From an uncultured Pseudoclavibacter sp. (GTDB lineage Bacteria > Actinomycetota > Actinomycetes > Actinomycetales > Microbacteriaceae): a stretch of DNA of 32,344 nucleotides. Both the position numbers and the translations under genes were made by a program. The DNA is taken from assembly GCA_946221025.1 (NCBI GenBank), contig CAMIMS010000021.1, forward strand, positions 1 to 32,344, in the 5' to 3' direction. The number at the start of each line of letters is the position of its first letter. Position 1 is the first letter of the stretch. Below the pieces are notes generated by a model. It was given only the letters and a program-made list of their open reading frames with translations, searched no databases and was not told where the DNA came from. Shown here piece after piece: positions 1-6,986 of the stretch.

Positions 1-63
1 CCCACGCGCGCTGCATCCCCCGCCCCGTCGGACCGCCCGCCGTTGCCGCCCGACCGCCCGACG

Positions 64-137
64 TGTCCCAAACCCGCTATATCTCGCGCGCGCCTTGATT
101 TTCCGGCCTCCCCGCGGAATATGCCGGAACTGGGACA
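64..137 (+). repeat. 74-bp inverted-repeat element, copy 1
   Basis: The element begins TGTCCCAA and ends CTGGGACA. Its outer ~22 bases at each end are imperfect inverted repeats around a variable GC-rich centre. It aligns without gaps over all 74 positions to the elements at 1167-1240 and 6349-6422, in the same orientation. It sits 91 bp before the nuclease-like gene at 229, and copy 2 lies just after that gene. This is a MITE-like or REP-like repeat, but I cannot name a family. No target-site duplication is obvious. Confidence 0.85.
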
Positions 138-228
138 CGCCTGTCGTTCGCATCTGTGGATTTCAACTTCTCCACAAGATCGGCATTCCTGTGCCGCAAG
201 ATAGCTGGCAAGGCGGTCAACTGCAGTC

Positions 229-1140
229 ATGGAACTGCAACCACACCTTGACCGCGGGCGAGGGGTTATCAGCCGTCGTCGGATGACCTCGCTCGGGATG
301 ACCCCGGCGGAAGTCAAACGCGCCATCCGCCAGTCCTCCCTCACCCCAATCCGTCGCGGCTGGTACGGGATGCCGGGATGTGACCCGAACGTGCGTCGTG
401 CGGTCGAGTTAGGTGGAGCACTCACGTGCTGGCAAGCACTCGGCCCCGCGGGAGCCTGGGAACCGGTTTCATCGGATGGCTTACTCCATGTCCGGGTGCC
501 GGAACGCGCGGGCGCGTTGAAGCTCGCCAAGGTTCACACCGCGCCCGTGGCGGCAGGTCGCTGCCCGATACTCGACCCCATCGATCCCCCTGCCCTAGCC
601 GCACTGTGCGCCGTGAAGTGTCTACCGCGGCATGAGGTCGTTGCCATTCTCGACAGTATGATCCGAGCGGGGATCATGCACCCCGACGACGTTTACGCGA
701 CGCTCGAATACGGCGGTTGGACCGGACGCCGTGTTGCCTCCTCGCTCGACCCTTCGGCTGAGTCGGGCTTGGAGTCGATACTTCGTCTGAGGCTTTCTGC
801 GCTCCGCGTTCGATTCAGAACACAAGCTTGGATCAGGGGATGCGGACGCGTCGATTTTCTGATCGGGGACCGCCTTGTCGTCGAGGCCGACGGACGCGCG
901 TTTCACACGGGTGAAGTAGCCCATCAGCGCGATGTCGACCGGGACAATGCCTTGAAAGCGCTTGGCTACCTGCCCTATCACTTCACGTACGCAGACGTCG
1001 TCAGTAAGGACCGCTACGTCGAAGCGATTCTGCGCCCCGTGATTTCTCGCGGTGAGCACCGGTGGACGCAGAGGAACTGCCTTTGGCGGCGGAGCGGGCT
1101 AACGGATCCCGATTTGGGAAGAGGCGCGAACTGGGGCTGA
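229..1140 (+). CDS. AbiEi-antitoxin-like / DUF559 (Vsr-fold) nuclease-like protein
   Basis: The 303-residue protein starts with a winged-helix-like stretch (about residues 5-50, GRGVISRRRMTSLGMTP then a WYGM segment) of the type seen at the N-terminus of AbiEi-type antitoxins. It ends with a DUF559/very-short-patch-repair-like nuclease fold (about 178-275). Candidate catalytic residues are visible: E178 in ESGLES, D209 in VDFLI, E219 and D221 in VVEADGRAFH, followed by DVDRDNAL. Family members are common, mostly uncharacterised, accessory genes in actinobacteria. The ATG at 229 is preferred because it keeps the whole winged helix; there is no clear ribosome binding site, and M19 at 283 is an alternative. 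No toxin partner of the AbiEii type lies next to it. Base composition looks lower in GC than most of the window, and 74-bp repeats flank it at 64 and 1167. The nuclease role is inferred. Confidence 0.75.
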   Translation: MELQPHLDRGRGVISRRRMTSLGMTPAEVKRAIRQSSLTPIRRGWYGMPGCDPNVRRAVELGGALTCWQALGPAGAWEPVSSDGLLHVRVPERAGALKLAKVHTAPVAAGRCPILDPIDPPALAALCAVKCLPRHEVVAILDSMIRAGIMHPDDVYATLEYGGWTGRRVASSLDPSAESGLESILRLRLSALRVRFRTQAWIRGCGRVDFLIGDRLVVEADGRAFHTGEVAHQRDVDRDNALKALGYLPYHFTYADVVSKDRYVEAILRPVISRGEHRWTQRNCLWRRSGLTDPDLGRGANWG

Positions 1141-1166
1141 CGGCCTGGGGCACACGAAGCGTGCTC

Positions 1167-1240
1167 TGTCCCAACTCCGCTATATCTCAATGGGTGGATC
1201 CTTTTCGGCCCTCTCCGTGACATATGCCGGAATTGGGACA
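1167..1240 (+). repeat. 74-bp inverted-repeat element, copy 2
   Basis: This copy has the same length and orientation as copy 1. The first 22 bases match copy 1 at 20 positions, and the right arm reads GACATATGCCGGAATTGGGACA in two pieces (GACATATGCC, GGAATTGGGACA). It begins 26 bp after the stop codon of the nuclease-like gene, so copies 1 and 2 bracket that gene. Confidence 0.85.
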
Positions 1241-1249
1241 CGCGCCGGG

Positions 1250-1310
1250 GCGCGGGATCGGCGCTCGCGCGGTTCGGCTGCGGCCGGGCGCGGGACCGGC
1301 GCTCGCACGG
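1250..1310 (+). repeat. GC-rich 23-bp direct repeat, two units
   Basis: Units at 1250-1272 and 1288-1310 are identical at 21 of 23 positions and start GCGCGGGA. They are spaced 38 bp apart in an almost pure G+C tract. They lie just beyond the stop codon of the minus-strand PfkB-like gene, so the tract may fold into a transcript-ending or stabilising structure. No U-tract follows on that strand, so I do not call it a terminator. Confidence 0.6.
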
Positions 1311-1331
1311 CGCGGGCGGTGCCGCGCGCGG

Positions 1332-2270
1332 CTAGGCGGTGGGGGTGCCGTGCAGGTCGGAGAGTTCGGGCAGCTCGTCTGCGTCGGAGAGGACACCGTC
1401 GGGGTTTCCGACGATGGCGGCGGCGACGCGCGTTGCGCGGCGGCAGATGCGGGTGGCTCGCGCCTCATCCACCTGCGTGCCACCGATCGCGAACGCCGCG
1501 GCGGCGACCGCCGTCACGGCTGCTCCAGCCCCGCTCACGCTCACGATCTCGCCGGGGGTGATCGGCACCGGAACGTGCACGTCGACACCGCGGCGGTTCA
1601 CCCACCGGGCCCCACCCGCGCCGTTCGTGGCGAGCACGTGCTTCGCGCCGAGATCGAGCAGGTGCGTCGTCGCCTCATCGAGCGGTCCGTCGAAGCACAG
1701 CTGCGCGTCATCCTCGGAGATGTGCACGAGCAGTGCGCTTGACGCGTGGCGTTCCAGGTGATCCCGGAAGTCGTCAAGGTCATCGATGAGGCCGGCCCGC
1801 GGGTTCGCGTCAATCACGAGCCGGTTCTGCGGTTGCAGCACATGCTCGAGGAGCTTTCGCTGCTGTTTGCGATCATCGAACGCGAACCCAGCGACGACCA
1901 CGACCGGCGCCTGGTCGATCGCCGCCACCTGCTCATCCGTGAAGCGGATGCGGGGACGGTCCTGACCCTTCTGCGCGGGCTTGGTGCGGTTCTTCTTCGT
2001 GATGCGAACGCGCATGGTTTCCGCGCCCGAATCTTCGTTTGCGAGCAGCTGAACACCGGATCGGGCGAGGCGTCGCCGAATCGCCTCGCCATCCTCGTCA
2101 TCGCCGAGCACCGTGACCAGGCGCGTTGGCACGCCCAACTGCCGCAGGTCGATCGCGGTTTGGAATGCGGCCCCATCCAGTCGGTCACGCAGAAGCTCCC
2201 GCTTGGATGACAACTCCATGACCCACGCGTCTCCGACGACGGCAACGGGCTCGATTGGCTGCATGGCCAC
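1332..2270 (-). CDS. PfkB-family (ribokinase-fold) carbohydrate kinase homologue lacking the catalytic Asp
   Basis: The 312-residue protein has ribokinase-superfamily layout: an N-terminal VAVVGDAW strand, a GVPTRLVTVLGDDEDG segment (46-61) typical of PfkB proteins, an ATNGAGGARWV segment (214-224), and the C-terminal anion-hole region at 245-251. In active members that last motif reads DTxGAGDxF, where the Asp is the catalytic base. Here it reads VSGAGAA, so residue 250 is Ala (codon at 1521-1523). Family membership is clear, but sugar kinase activity is doubtful. An insertion rich in Lys/Arg lies near residues 86-110. The start is GTG at 2270, with ATG at 2264 as a near alternative and no strong ribosome binding site. 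It is followed by a GC-rich repeat and stands as a single minus-strand gene. Confidence 0.8.
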   Translation of the reverse strand: MAMQPIEPVAVVGDAWVMELSSKRELLRDRLDGAAFQTAIDLRQLGVPTRLVTVLGDDEDGEAIRRRLARSGVQLLANEDSGAETMRVRITKKNRTKPAQKGQDRPRIRFTDEQVAAIDQAPVVVVAGFAFDDRKQQRKLLEHVLQPQNRLVIDANPRAGLIDDLDDFRDHLERHASSALLVHISEDDAQLCFDGPLDEATTHLLDLGAKHVLATNGAGGARWVNRRGVDVHVPVPITPGEIVSVSGAGAAVTAVAAAAFAIGGTQVDEARATRICRRATRVAAAIVGNPDGVLSDADELPELSDLHGTPTA

Positions 2271-2413
2271 ATTGTGACATTCAGCGGCAACACCAACCCG
2301 TCAGTCCTGCGGCCGTCGTCGTGCACACCCGCCGCCCCATCCGATCGCGCGTCGCCACGCGCTCGAGCAGCAGCGCGCGCTCGTGCGATGAGCCGCAGGT
2401 CACGCGCCGACCG

Positions 2414-3475
2414 CTAGATCGCGCGGTGGTCTTGAATCGCCATGCGCGGACCGCGCTTGGGCTTTCCCCGACCGCTCTTGGCGAGCAAGCGCATCACGCG
2501 CTGTCGGTGCCCACGCCACGGTTCGAGGATCTCGCGCATCCCCTCGTCGTCGACCGGCTCGCCCACGAACGCCCACCCCACGGCGGCGGCCAAGTGATAG
2601 TCGTAGAAGCTCGGCGCATCCGGGTCACCGTGCGAGCGCTGCGTTGTCTCGGCGGCCGTCCACACGCCGATGCCCGGGATGGAGCGCAGCCGCCCGGTCA
2701 CCTCTTCACTGGCCCGGCCAAGCGGGAGCGTTCGTTCGAGGGCAGCGGCCCGTTCGGCGGCGCGGATCACCGTTGCCGAACGCGCGGCATCGACGCCCGC
2801 TCGATGCCAATCCCACGAGGGAATGCGCCGCCACTGCTCGGGACTGAGCGGTGCCCGCATCCCCGGCGGCATGAGGTGGGCGGGCCCAGGAGCTTCGTCG
2901 GCATGCCAGGCGTGCAGGATGCGAAACGCGCGTTTCGCCTCGATACCGGTCACCTTCTGCGCCAGGATCGCCGGCGCCATCGCCTCAAAGACGGCGTTCG
3001 TGCGAAGTAACCGCAGCCCCGGATTGCAGCGATCGACCTCCGCGAGCCACGGCACCCCCGAGCAGTCAAACCCGTCGCGATCATCGCCCCGGCCAAGAAG
3101 CTCCGGCACGCGCTCGATCGCGTGCTCAGCTCCCGGCCCCCAGGCGATCACACGCGCGCCCTCTCGCACCGGTCGAATGACGAGCGTCGCGACACCTGCC
3201 TCGGTGCGGGTGGTGCGCCACATGTCATGGGTTTCCGGATGCACGCGAAACGTCGGATCGAGCGGCCCGTTCGACAGCGGCGACAGCGTCGCGCGCACAT
3301 CCAACGGGGCGCCGGGCCGATACACCGTTTCGACTCGCGGCAGGTTCGCGACGTCAGCATCCGATGACGAACGCTGGCTACCAATCGCGCCCGCACGGGT
3401 CGCGACGCCCCGCGAGCGAGGGGCGTGCGCGAACCGCCCGCGCGGACGAGCCCGCTGACTATCTGGTGCTGGCAT
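2414..3475 (-). CDS. AlkA-like DNA-3-methyladenine glycosylase (HhH-GPD)
   Basis: This is a base-excision repair glycosylase of the HhH-GPD superfamily that would remove alkylated purines. The 353-residue protein has an AILAQKVTG helix region (169-177), the helix-hairpin-helix RSIPGIGVWTAAE (264-276), and the downstream SFYDYHL segment, whose D292 occupies the place of the catalytic Asp. The first ~45 residues are Arg-rich and low in complexity. The ATG at 3475 was chosen because it lies 7 nt after a TAGCGT -10 box that forms part of a PafBC-type damage promoter. A longer frame starting at 3505 would place its start codon inside that promoter. The substrate range (3-methyladenine or other lesions) cannot be read from the sequence. 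Confidence 0.85.
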   Translation of the reverse strand: MPAPDSQRARPRGRFAHAPRSRGVATRAGAIGSQRSSSDADVANLPRVETVYRPGAPLDVRATLSPLSNGPLDPTFRVHPETHDMWRTTRTEAGVATLVIRPVREGARVIAWGPGAEHAIERVPELLGRGDDRDGFDCSGVPWLAEVDRCNPGLRLLRTNAVFEAMAPAILAQKVTGIEAKRAFRILHAWHADEAPGPAHLMPPGMRAPLSPEQWRRIPSWDWHRAGVDAARSATVIRAAERAAALERTLPLGRASEEVTGRLRSIPGIGVWTAAETTQRSHGDPDAPSFYDYHLAAAVGWAFVGEPVDDEGMREILEPWRGHRQRVMRLLAKSGRGKPKRGPRMAIQDHRAI

Positions 3476-3482
3476 GGCGCTC

Positions 3483-3504
3483 ACGCTACGAGCCACCACC
3501 GACA
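3483..3504 (-). promoter_or_regulatory. PafBC-type (RecA-NDp) DNA-damage promoter of the glycosylase gene
   Basis: Read on the minus strand it is TGTCGGTG, then 8 nt, then TAGCGT. This matches the mycobacterial damage motif TTGTCRGTG-N8-TAnnnT bound through the transcription activator PafBC, except that the leading T is an A. The start codon follows 7 nt after the -10 box, which predicts a leaderless transcript. Confidence 0.8.
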
Positions 3505-3529
3505 TCCCGAACGATCGGGAAGCGAACCG

Positions 3530-4078
3530 CTACTCCCAAACGCTCGGCGCCGCCGCACGCGAGGGCGGCAGCTTCGTGGCGTCCTTCCACTCGAGCAGCC
3601 ACTCGGGGATGCGTTCGGGAATATCCATCCCCTCCGGCAACGCGGCCCGCAGATCGTCGGCCGTCACAGAGCCCTCACGCCCGAGCACGCGCCCGCGGAT
3701 GAACGCCTGCGAGCGAATCTCCCCATCCACCGTCGTGCGCTGCTCGAGGTACAGGTCGCGGCCCTCCATCCCGAGGAATCGCGTTTCCATGTAGAACGAC
3801 TCGTGCAGCTGCAGGGACTTGCGGTACGTGATGGTCTGAGCGGCAACGACGGCATACCACTTGCGCTTCGAGAACTCGTCCTGCAGGCGCGTGCGGATCA
3901 TCCAGTCCATTCGGCCGAGGTCCCCGAGCGTCAGGTACGTGCCGTTGTTCATGTGGCGGTAGATGTCGAGGTCGCCGAGGTTGACCTTCATCGGCGTACG
4001 GCAAACGTCGTCCATGCCAAGGCGCGGGGCCTTCTTCGCGCGCAGCCACACCAGAAGCATGCGGATGAAGTATTTCAC
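3530..4078 (-). CDS. Hotdog-fold acyl-CoA thioesterase-like protein
   Basis: The 182-residue single-domain protein resembles the 4HBT/THEM6-type thioesterases. The N-terminal helix (FIRMLLVWLRAKK) is followed by the signature GDLDIYRHMNNGTY (35-48), which corresponds to the hotdog catalytic and CoA-binding region, with D38 and H42-N45 in the usual places. Later segments MDWMIRTRL and YVVAAQT-like strands complete the fold. Family members hydrolyse acyl-CoA thioesters; the substrate here is unknown. The GTG at 4078 was chosen because a TATCCT box (4086-4091) lies 7 nt upstream, consistent with leaderless translation. ATG at 4060 is the alternative. It is divergent from the reductase gene at 4217, and its stop lies 25 bp from the glycosylase promoter motif. 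Confidence 0.8.
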   Translation of the reverse strand: MKYFIRMLLVWLRAKKAPRLGMDDVCRTPMKVNLGDLDIYRHMNNGTYLTLGDLGRMDWMIRTRLQDEFSKRKWYAVVAAQTITYRKSLQLHESFYMETRFLGMEGRDLYLEQRTTVDGEIRSQAFIRGRVLGREGSVTADDLRAALPEGMDIPERIPEWLLEWKDATKLPPSRAAAPSVWE

Positions 4079-4085
4079 TCGCACG

Positions 4086-4091
4086 AGGATA
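4086..4091 (-). promoter_or_regulatory. -10 box of leaderless thioesterase gene
   Basis: On the minus strand this is TATCCT, followed after 7 nt by the GTG start at 4078. The spacing matches several other genes in the window. Confidence 0.5.
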
Positions 4092-4204
4092 CGACCCTTC
4101 GGGGACGTTCTCGAACCGCGGTCGTGCACGGTCCACGAACCGCACGCGAACACCCTGCGTACGCCGAGTCGCGCCGAATCTGCGGCGCATTGAGGTTCGG
4201 CGGA

Positions 4205-4210
4205 TACCGT
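4205..4210 (+). promoter_or_regulatory. -10 box of leaderless reductase gene
   Basis: TACCGT is followed after 6 nt by the ATG at 4217, predicting a transcript that starts at the start codon. Confidence 0.5.
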
Positions 4211-4216
4211 GCCGAC

Positions 4217-5221
4217 ATGACTCGCGCATACCTCGCCACCACCCGCGATCGCACCGTCTCGGTCGAGTTCCGAGACGTGAGCGATGAGGAACTCGGCATC
4301 GTCGGCACGCCCACCAACGGTGACGTTGACCTCGACGTGCTCTACAGCGACATCAACTACAAGGATGCGCTGCTGCTCACCGAGCAGCCCGGGATTGCGC
4401 GGGGCGAGCTGATCGTGCCGGGCATCGACATGGTCGGGCGCGTGAGCGCATCCGCATCCGAGAAGTGGGCCGAGGGCGACCTCGCGCTCATCGCGGGAGC
4501 TGGTCTTGGCGAGTCGCGGCACGGCGGGCTCGCCGAACGCATCCGAGTTCCGGGGGAGCTGCTCATTCGCCTGCCGGATGGCCTGGAAGCGTCGGATGCG
4601 GCAGCGCTTGGCACCGCGGGCTTCACGGCCATGCTCGCCGTTCGGGCGCTCGAGGCGCACCCCGGTGCGCTCGATCACGAGGTGCTCGTTACCGGTGCCT
4701 CGGGTGGGGCAGCGGCAATCGCGATCATGCTCCTCGCGGAGGCCCAGGCAAGCGTCGTCGCATCGACCGGACGGATGGATGAGCAGGGCAACGCGCTTCG
4801 CGAACTTGGAGCGGATGCGGTCATCGATCGCGCAGAGCTCGGCGATCAAGTCGGAAAGCCCATGCAGAAGGAGCGCTTTAGCGGCGTCGTCGACTCGGTC
4901 GGATCCGTCACGCTCGCGAACGCGATCGCGCAGACCCGCCGCGAGGGCATCGTCGCGGCGTTCGGCATGGCGCAGGGGCGCGATCTTCCCGCATCCGTGC
5001 TGCCGTTCATTCTTCGCGGTGTCACGCTTCGCGGCATCAATTCGGTGGAGCAGCCGATGCGTGTGCGCGAAGAGGCGTGGTCGGAACTCGCCGAGCGCAT
5101 CGACCTGGAGACGCTCCGCTCGCGAACCCGCGAAGTGCCGCTGGACAACGCACAGGATGCGGCGCGAGCGCTCCTTGACGGGCAGGCGACAGGCCGAACG
5201 ATCGTTCGCATCGGCGAGTAA
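4217..5221 (+). CDS. AcuI/YhdH-like MDR-family NADPH oxidoreductase
   Basis: The 334-residue medium-chain dehydrogenase/reductase has an N-terminal GroES-like domain (about 1-125, with SDINYKDALLL at 44-54 and VPGIDMVGRV at 67-76). It then has a Rossmann domain with VLVTGASGGAAAIAI at 156-170. No zinc-ligand cysteines are visible, consistent with the zinc-independent quinone/acryloyl-CoA reductase branch. The SDINYKD and PGID segments are typical of YhdH/AcuI proteins, which reduce acryloyl-CoA to propionyl-CoA, so that activity is a reasonable but untested guess. The ATG at 4217 is supported by the -10 box at 4205. The same frame stays open upstream to about 3425, but that part overlaps the thioesterase gene and is not coding. 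It converges with hemD. Confidence 0.85.
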   Translation: MTRAYLATTRDRTVSVEFRDVSDEELGIVGTPTNGDVDLDVLYSDINYKDALLLTEQPGIARGELIVPGIDMVGRVSASASEKWAEGDLALIAGAGLGESRHGGLAERIRVPGELLIRLPDGLEASDAAALGTAGFTAMLAVRALEAHPGALDHEVLVTGASGGAAAIAIMLLAEAQASVVASTGRMDEQGNALRELGADAVIDRAELGDQVGKPMQKERFSGVVDSVGSVTLANAIAQTRREGIVAAFGMAQGRDLPASVLPFILRGVTLRGINSVEQPMRVREEAWSELAERIDLETLRSRTREVPLDNAQDAARALLDGQATGRTIVRIGE

Positions 5222-5335
5222 CGGCCGAGGCGCTCGGTCAGTAGCGGCCGAGACGGGTTGAGCACCTGGTGGCTCGAGTTCTCTGCTCAGTTCGTGCGAC
5301 TCGCACTCGCGCGTGCACGCACGCGACCCGATCGG

Positions 5336-6214
5336 CTAGTCGCCCGGTTCGAGCTTCGATGCCTCGGCCGCGATCCGCGCTTCGGTTTCCCGTTGACGGA
5401 TCTGGTTCAGGTCGATGAGCTCAGTCACCGGCACGTTCTCGCCCTGCGCGACGAGCTCGAGCGCATCCAGCAGCGCTTCAAGCCCCCGCTCTTTCGGCAC
5501 CGCATCTACTCGAAGCCCGAGCGAGCGAGCGTCGTGCGCTGTGCGCGGGCCAATTGCCGCGAGCTTGATGCTCTCGGGCACGGGATGAAACTGGCGATGA
5601 ATCTGCTCGGCGACCGAGCCACTCGTGATGAGCATGGCCCGGATGCGGCCGTGCTGCACGTCGTAGTTAATGCTCTCGGGCACGGGAACGCCGACCGTTC
5701 GGTAGGCGACGACCGAGTCGATACGGTGACCGCGGCGGAGGAGGCTGTCGCGAAGCTCGGTCGTTGAGCTCTCGTTTCGAAGCGTCAGGATGTTCAGCGG
5801 CGCCATGCCCGCGCGCCCATCGGGCCATTCGACCAGGAGCCCCTTCGGGGAGTTATCGCGGACGGGAACGAAATCGACCCGGTAGCCGCTGGTCGTGAGC
5901 GCCGCCGCTGTCGTCTCGCCAACGGCCGCCACCATCGTGCTGTCGGGGATTCGGGCTCGCATCGAGTGCAGCACATCCACCGCCGTCGCGCTGGTGACGA
6001 TGAGCCAGGAGTACTCCCCCGCCGAGAGGCGTTCGAGCGCGGCGCGAAGTTTCGACGTGTCTTCGGCCCGGGGGCTCGCGAAGTTGATCAGGGGTGCGAC
6101 GATCGGAAACGCACCCCGGGCGCGCACGCTCGCCGCAACCTCGGCGCCCCACGACCCGCCGCGCGGAACGAGGATTTTCGAGCCCTTGAGGGGCTGGGTC
6201 GCCGTCGGGGTCAT
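5336..6214 (-). CDS. hemD: Uroporphyrinogen-III synthase
   Basis: HemD closes and inverts ring D of hydroxymethylbilane to form uroporphyrinogen III in the cytoplasm, the branch point to heme and cobamides. The 292-residue protein has the bilobed HEM4 pattern: ILVPRGGSWGAEVA near the N-terminus, WLIVTSATAVDVLHS, MVAAVGETTAAAL, a second-lobe AMLITSGSVAEQI, and LAAIGPRTAHDARSLG. The motifs are weakly conserved in this family, but their combination and order are characteristic. A C-terminal tail of about 40 residues is charged. The ATG at 6214 is chosen because it directly precedes the ILVPRGG strand and overlaps by 4 bp the stop of a 28-codon upstream frame; GGAG lies 10 nt upstream. A GTG at 6289 would add 25 Arg-rich residues. 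No other heme gene adjoins it. Confidence 0.85.
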   Translation of the reverse strand: MTPTATQPLKGSKILVPRGGSWGAEVAASVRARGAFPIVAPLINFASPRAEDTSKLRAALERLSAGEYSWLIVTSATAVDVLHSMRARIPDSTMVAAVGETTAAALTTSGYRVDFVPVRDNSPKGLLVEWPDGRAGMAPLNILTLRNESSTTELRDSLLRRGHRIDSVVAYRTVGVPVPESINYDVQHGRIRAMLITSGSVAEQIHRQFHPVPESIKLAAIGPRTAHDARSLGLRVDAVPKERGLEALLDALELVAQGENVPVTELIDLNQIRQRETEARIAAEASKLEPGD

Positions 6215-6297
6215 GACCCAGACGCTCCGCGCACCGGGGACGACTCGCTGGCGGAGCCGGGTGCGGCTTCGCGCGCGAACAACGTCCACTCACTCAT
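6211..6297 (-). CDS. Possible 28-residue leader peptide overlapping hemD
   Basis: A short frame begins with ATG at 6297 and reads MSEWTLFAREAAPGSASE and on to a C-terminal VRGASGS. Its TGA (6211-6213) overlaps the hemD ATG as ATGA. A TAGCAT box at 6304-6309 stands 6 nt before its ATG, the spacing seen at the other leaderless genes here. This suggests a leaderless upstream frame that delivers ribosomes to hemD by re-initiation. The peptide has no recognised motif. It could also be chance in a GC-rich sequence. Confidence 0.45.
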   Translation of the reverse strand: MSEWTLFAREAAPGSASESSPVRGASGS

Positions 6298-6303
6298 GCC
6301 TCC

Positions 6304-6309
6304 ATGCTA
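6304..6309 (-). promoter_or_regulatory. -10 box upstream of hemD and its short leader frame
   Basis: On the minus strand it is TAGCAT, 6 nt before the ATG at 6297. Confidence 0.45.
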
Positions 6310-6348
6310 CGAAGTCGCGGCCGTGGCGGATACGAAAGCAGCGTGCGC

Positions 6349-6422
6349 TGTCCCAATTCCGACATATGTCACTGGGACGGCCGATTTCCGGGTTCATCGA
6401 GACATATGCCGGAGTTGAGACA
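6349..6422 (+). repeat. 74-bp inverted-repeat element, copy 3
   Basis: This copy is 74 bp long and in the same orientation as copies 1 and 2. It has the most regular arms: its left 22 bases pair with the copy-2 right arm at 21 of 22 positions. It lies between the hemD promoter region and the terminator of the envelope operon. Eight to ten bases upstream (GCGTGCGC) also resemble copy 2 (GCGTGCTC), so the true unit may be slightly longer. Confidence 0.85.
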
Positions 6423-6463
6423 CCAATCGCTCGGCAGCACCCGGCACATCGCCTCAAATGCAC

Positions 6464-6500
6464 GGAAAAGGGGCCGACCCATCGGGTCGACCCCTTTTCC
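6464..6500 (-). terminator. Intrinsic terminator of the envelope operon
   Basis: Two 17-base arms around a 3-base loop (6481-6483) form a stem. On the minus strand every position pairs, with one G-U wobble. The stem ends in a CCCCUUUUCC run. It lies 28 bp after the stop codon of the last operon gene. Confidence 0.8.
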
Positions 6501-6527
6501 GCTCTGACCGGGATGCGGCGTCGCGGC

Positions 6528-6986
6528 CTAGTCCCAGTCGTAGTAGTAGTTGCGACGGTTGCGTCCGCGACCGGCAAGCCACACGCTCAGCGCGATGCTT
6601 CCGGCGATCAGCGCGACGGCGCCAACGCCCGCGCCGATGATGACCATGGGCTTTTCTGCCCACAGGCGACGGGCGCGCTCCTTCTCCACCTCGAGGCGCT
6701 CTTCTGCACGAGCCGGAACGTCGAGCTTGTACTCGAGCGCATCGAGCGTGCGCGCAAGCTCGTCGCGGTTCTTGCGAATGTCGTTGCGCAGCTCGTCGTC
6801 CGAACGGTTCGCCAGACGCTCCTTCTCGCGGCGCTTGGCGGCCTCTTCGGCCTTCTTGTCGAGGTTCTCGGCGACCGCGGGCGGAGCTGAGGTGTGACCG
6901 TGCTCGGTGATGGGCTCGACGTGACCGTCGACCTTGCCCGGCTCCTGAACTCGACCCTGCTCGTCGGCCATGATTTGGCTACTCAT
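6528..6986 (-). CDS. DUF3618 domain membrane protein
   Basis: This is a 152-residue protein. An acidic, probably disordered N-terminus is followed by a charged helical stretch with the DUF3618 core (DDELRNDIRKNRDELARTLD, about 63-82). One membrane helix follows (about 112-136), then a short C-terminal tail rich in Arg, Asn and Tyr. Function is unknown; the family is actinobacterial and usually sits beside Holin-X and YtxH-like genes, as here. The ATG at 6986 overlaps the Holin-X gene by 8 bp, implying coupled translation; ATG at 6971 is an alternative. It is the last gene of the operon, before the terminator at 6464-6500. Confidence 0.8.
   Translation of the reverse strand: MSSQIMADEQGRVQEPGKVDGHVEPITEHGHTSAPPAVAENLDKKAEEAAKRREKERLANRSDDELRNDIRKNRDELARTLDALEYKLDVPARAEERLEVEKERARRLWAEKPMVIIGAGVGAVALIAGSIALSVWLAGRGRNRRNYYYDWD

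Noticed and set aside
95..286. Short plus-strand open frame starting inside the first 74-bp repeat
   Set aside because: Similar peptides appear only because the repeat recurs; the frame overlaps the better-supported gene at 229.
2487..2508. Further TGTCGGTG occurrences (also near 10052) as PafBC promoters
   Set aside because: No TAnnnT box follows at 8-nt spacing, and both lie inside coding sequence.
3425..4216. Upstream open extension of the reductase gene
   Set aside because: It overlaps the thioesterase gene on the other strand, has no reductase homology, and a -10 box supports the ATG at 4217.
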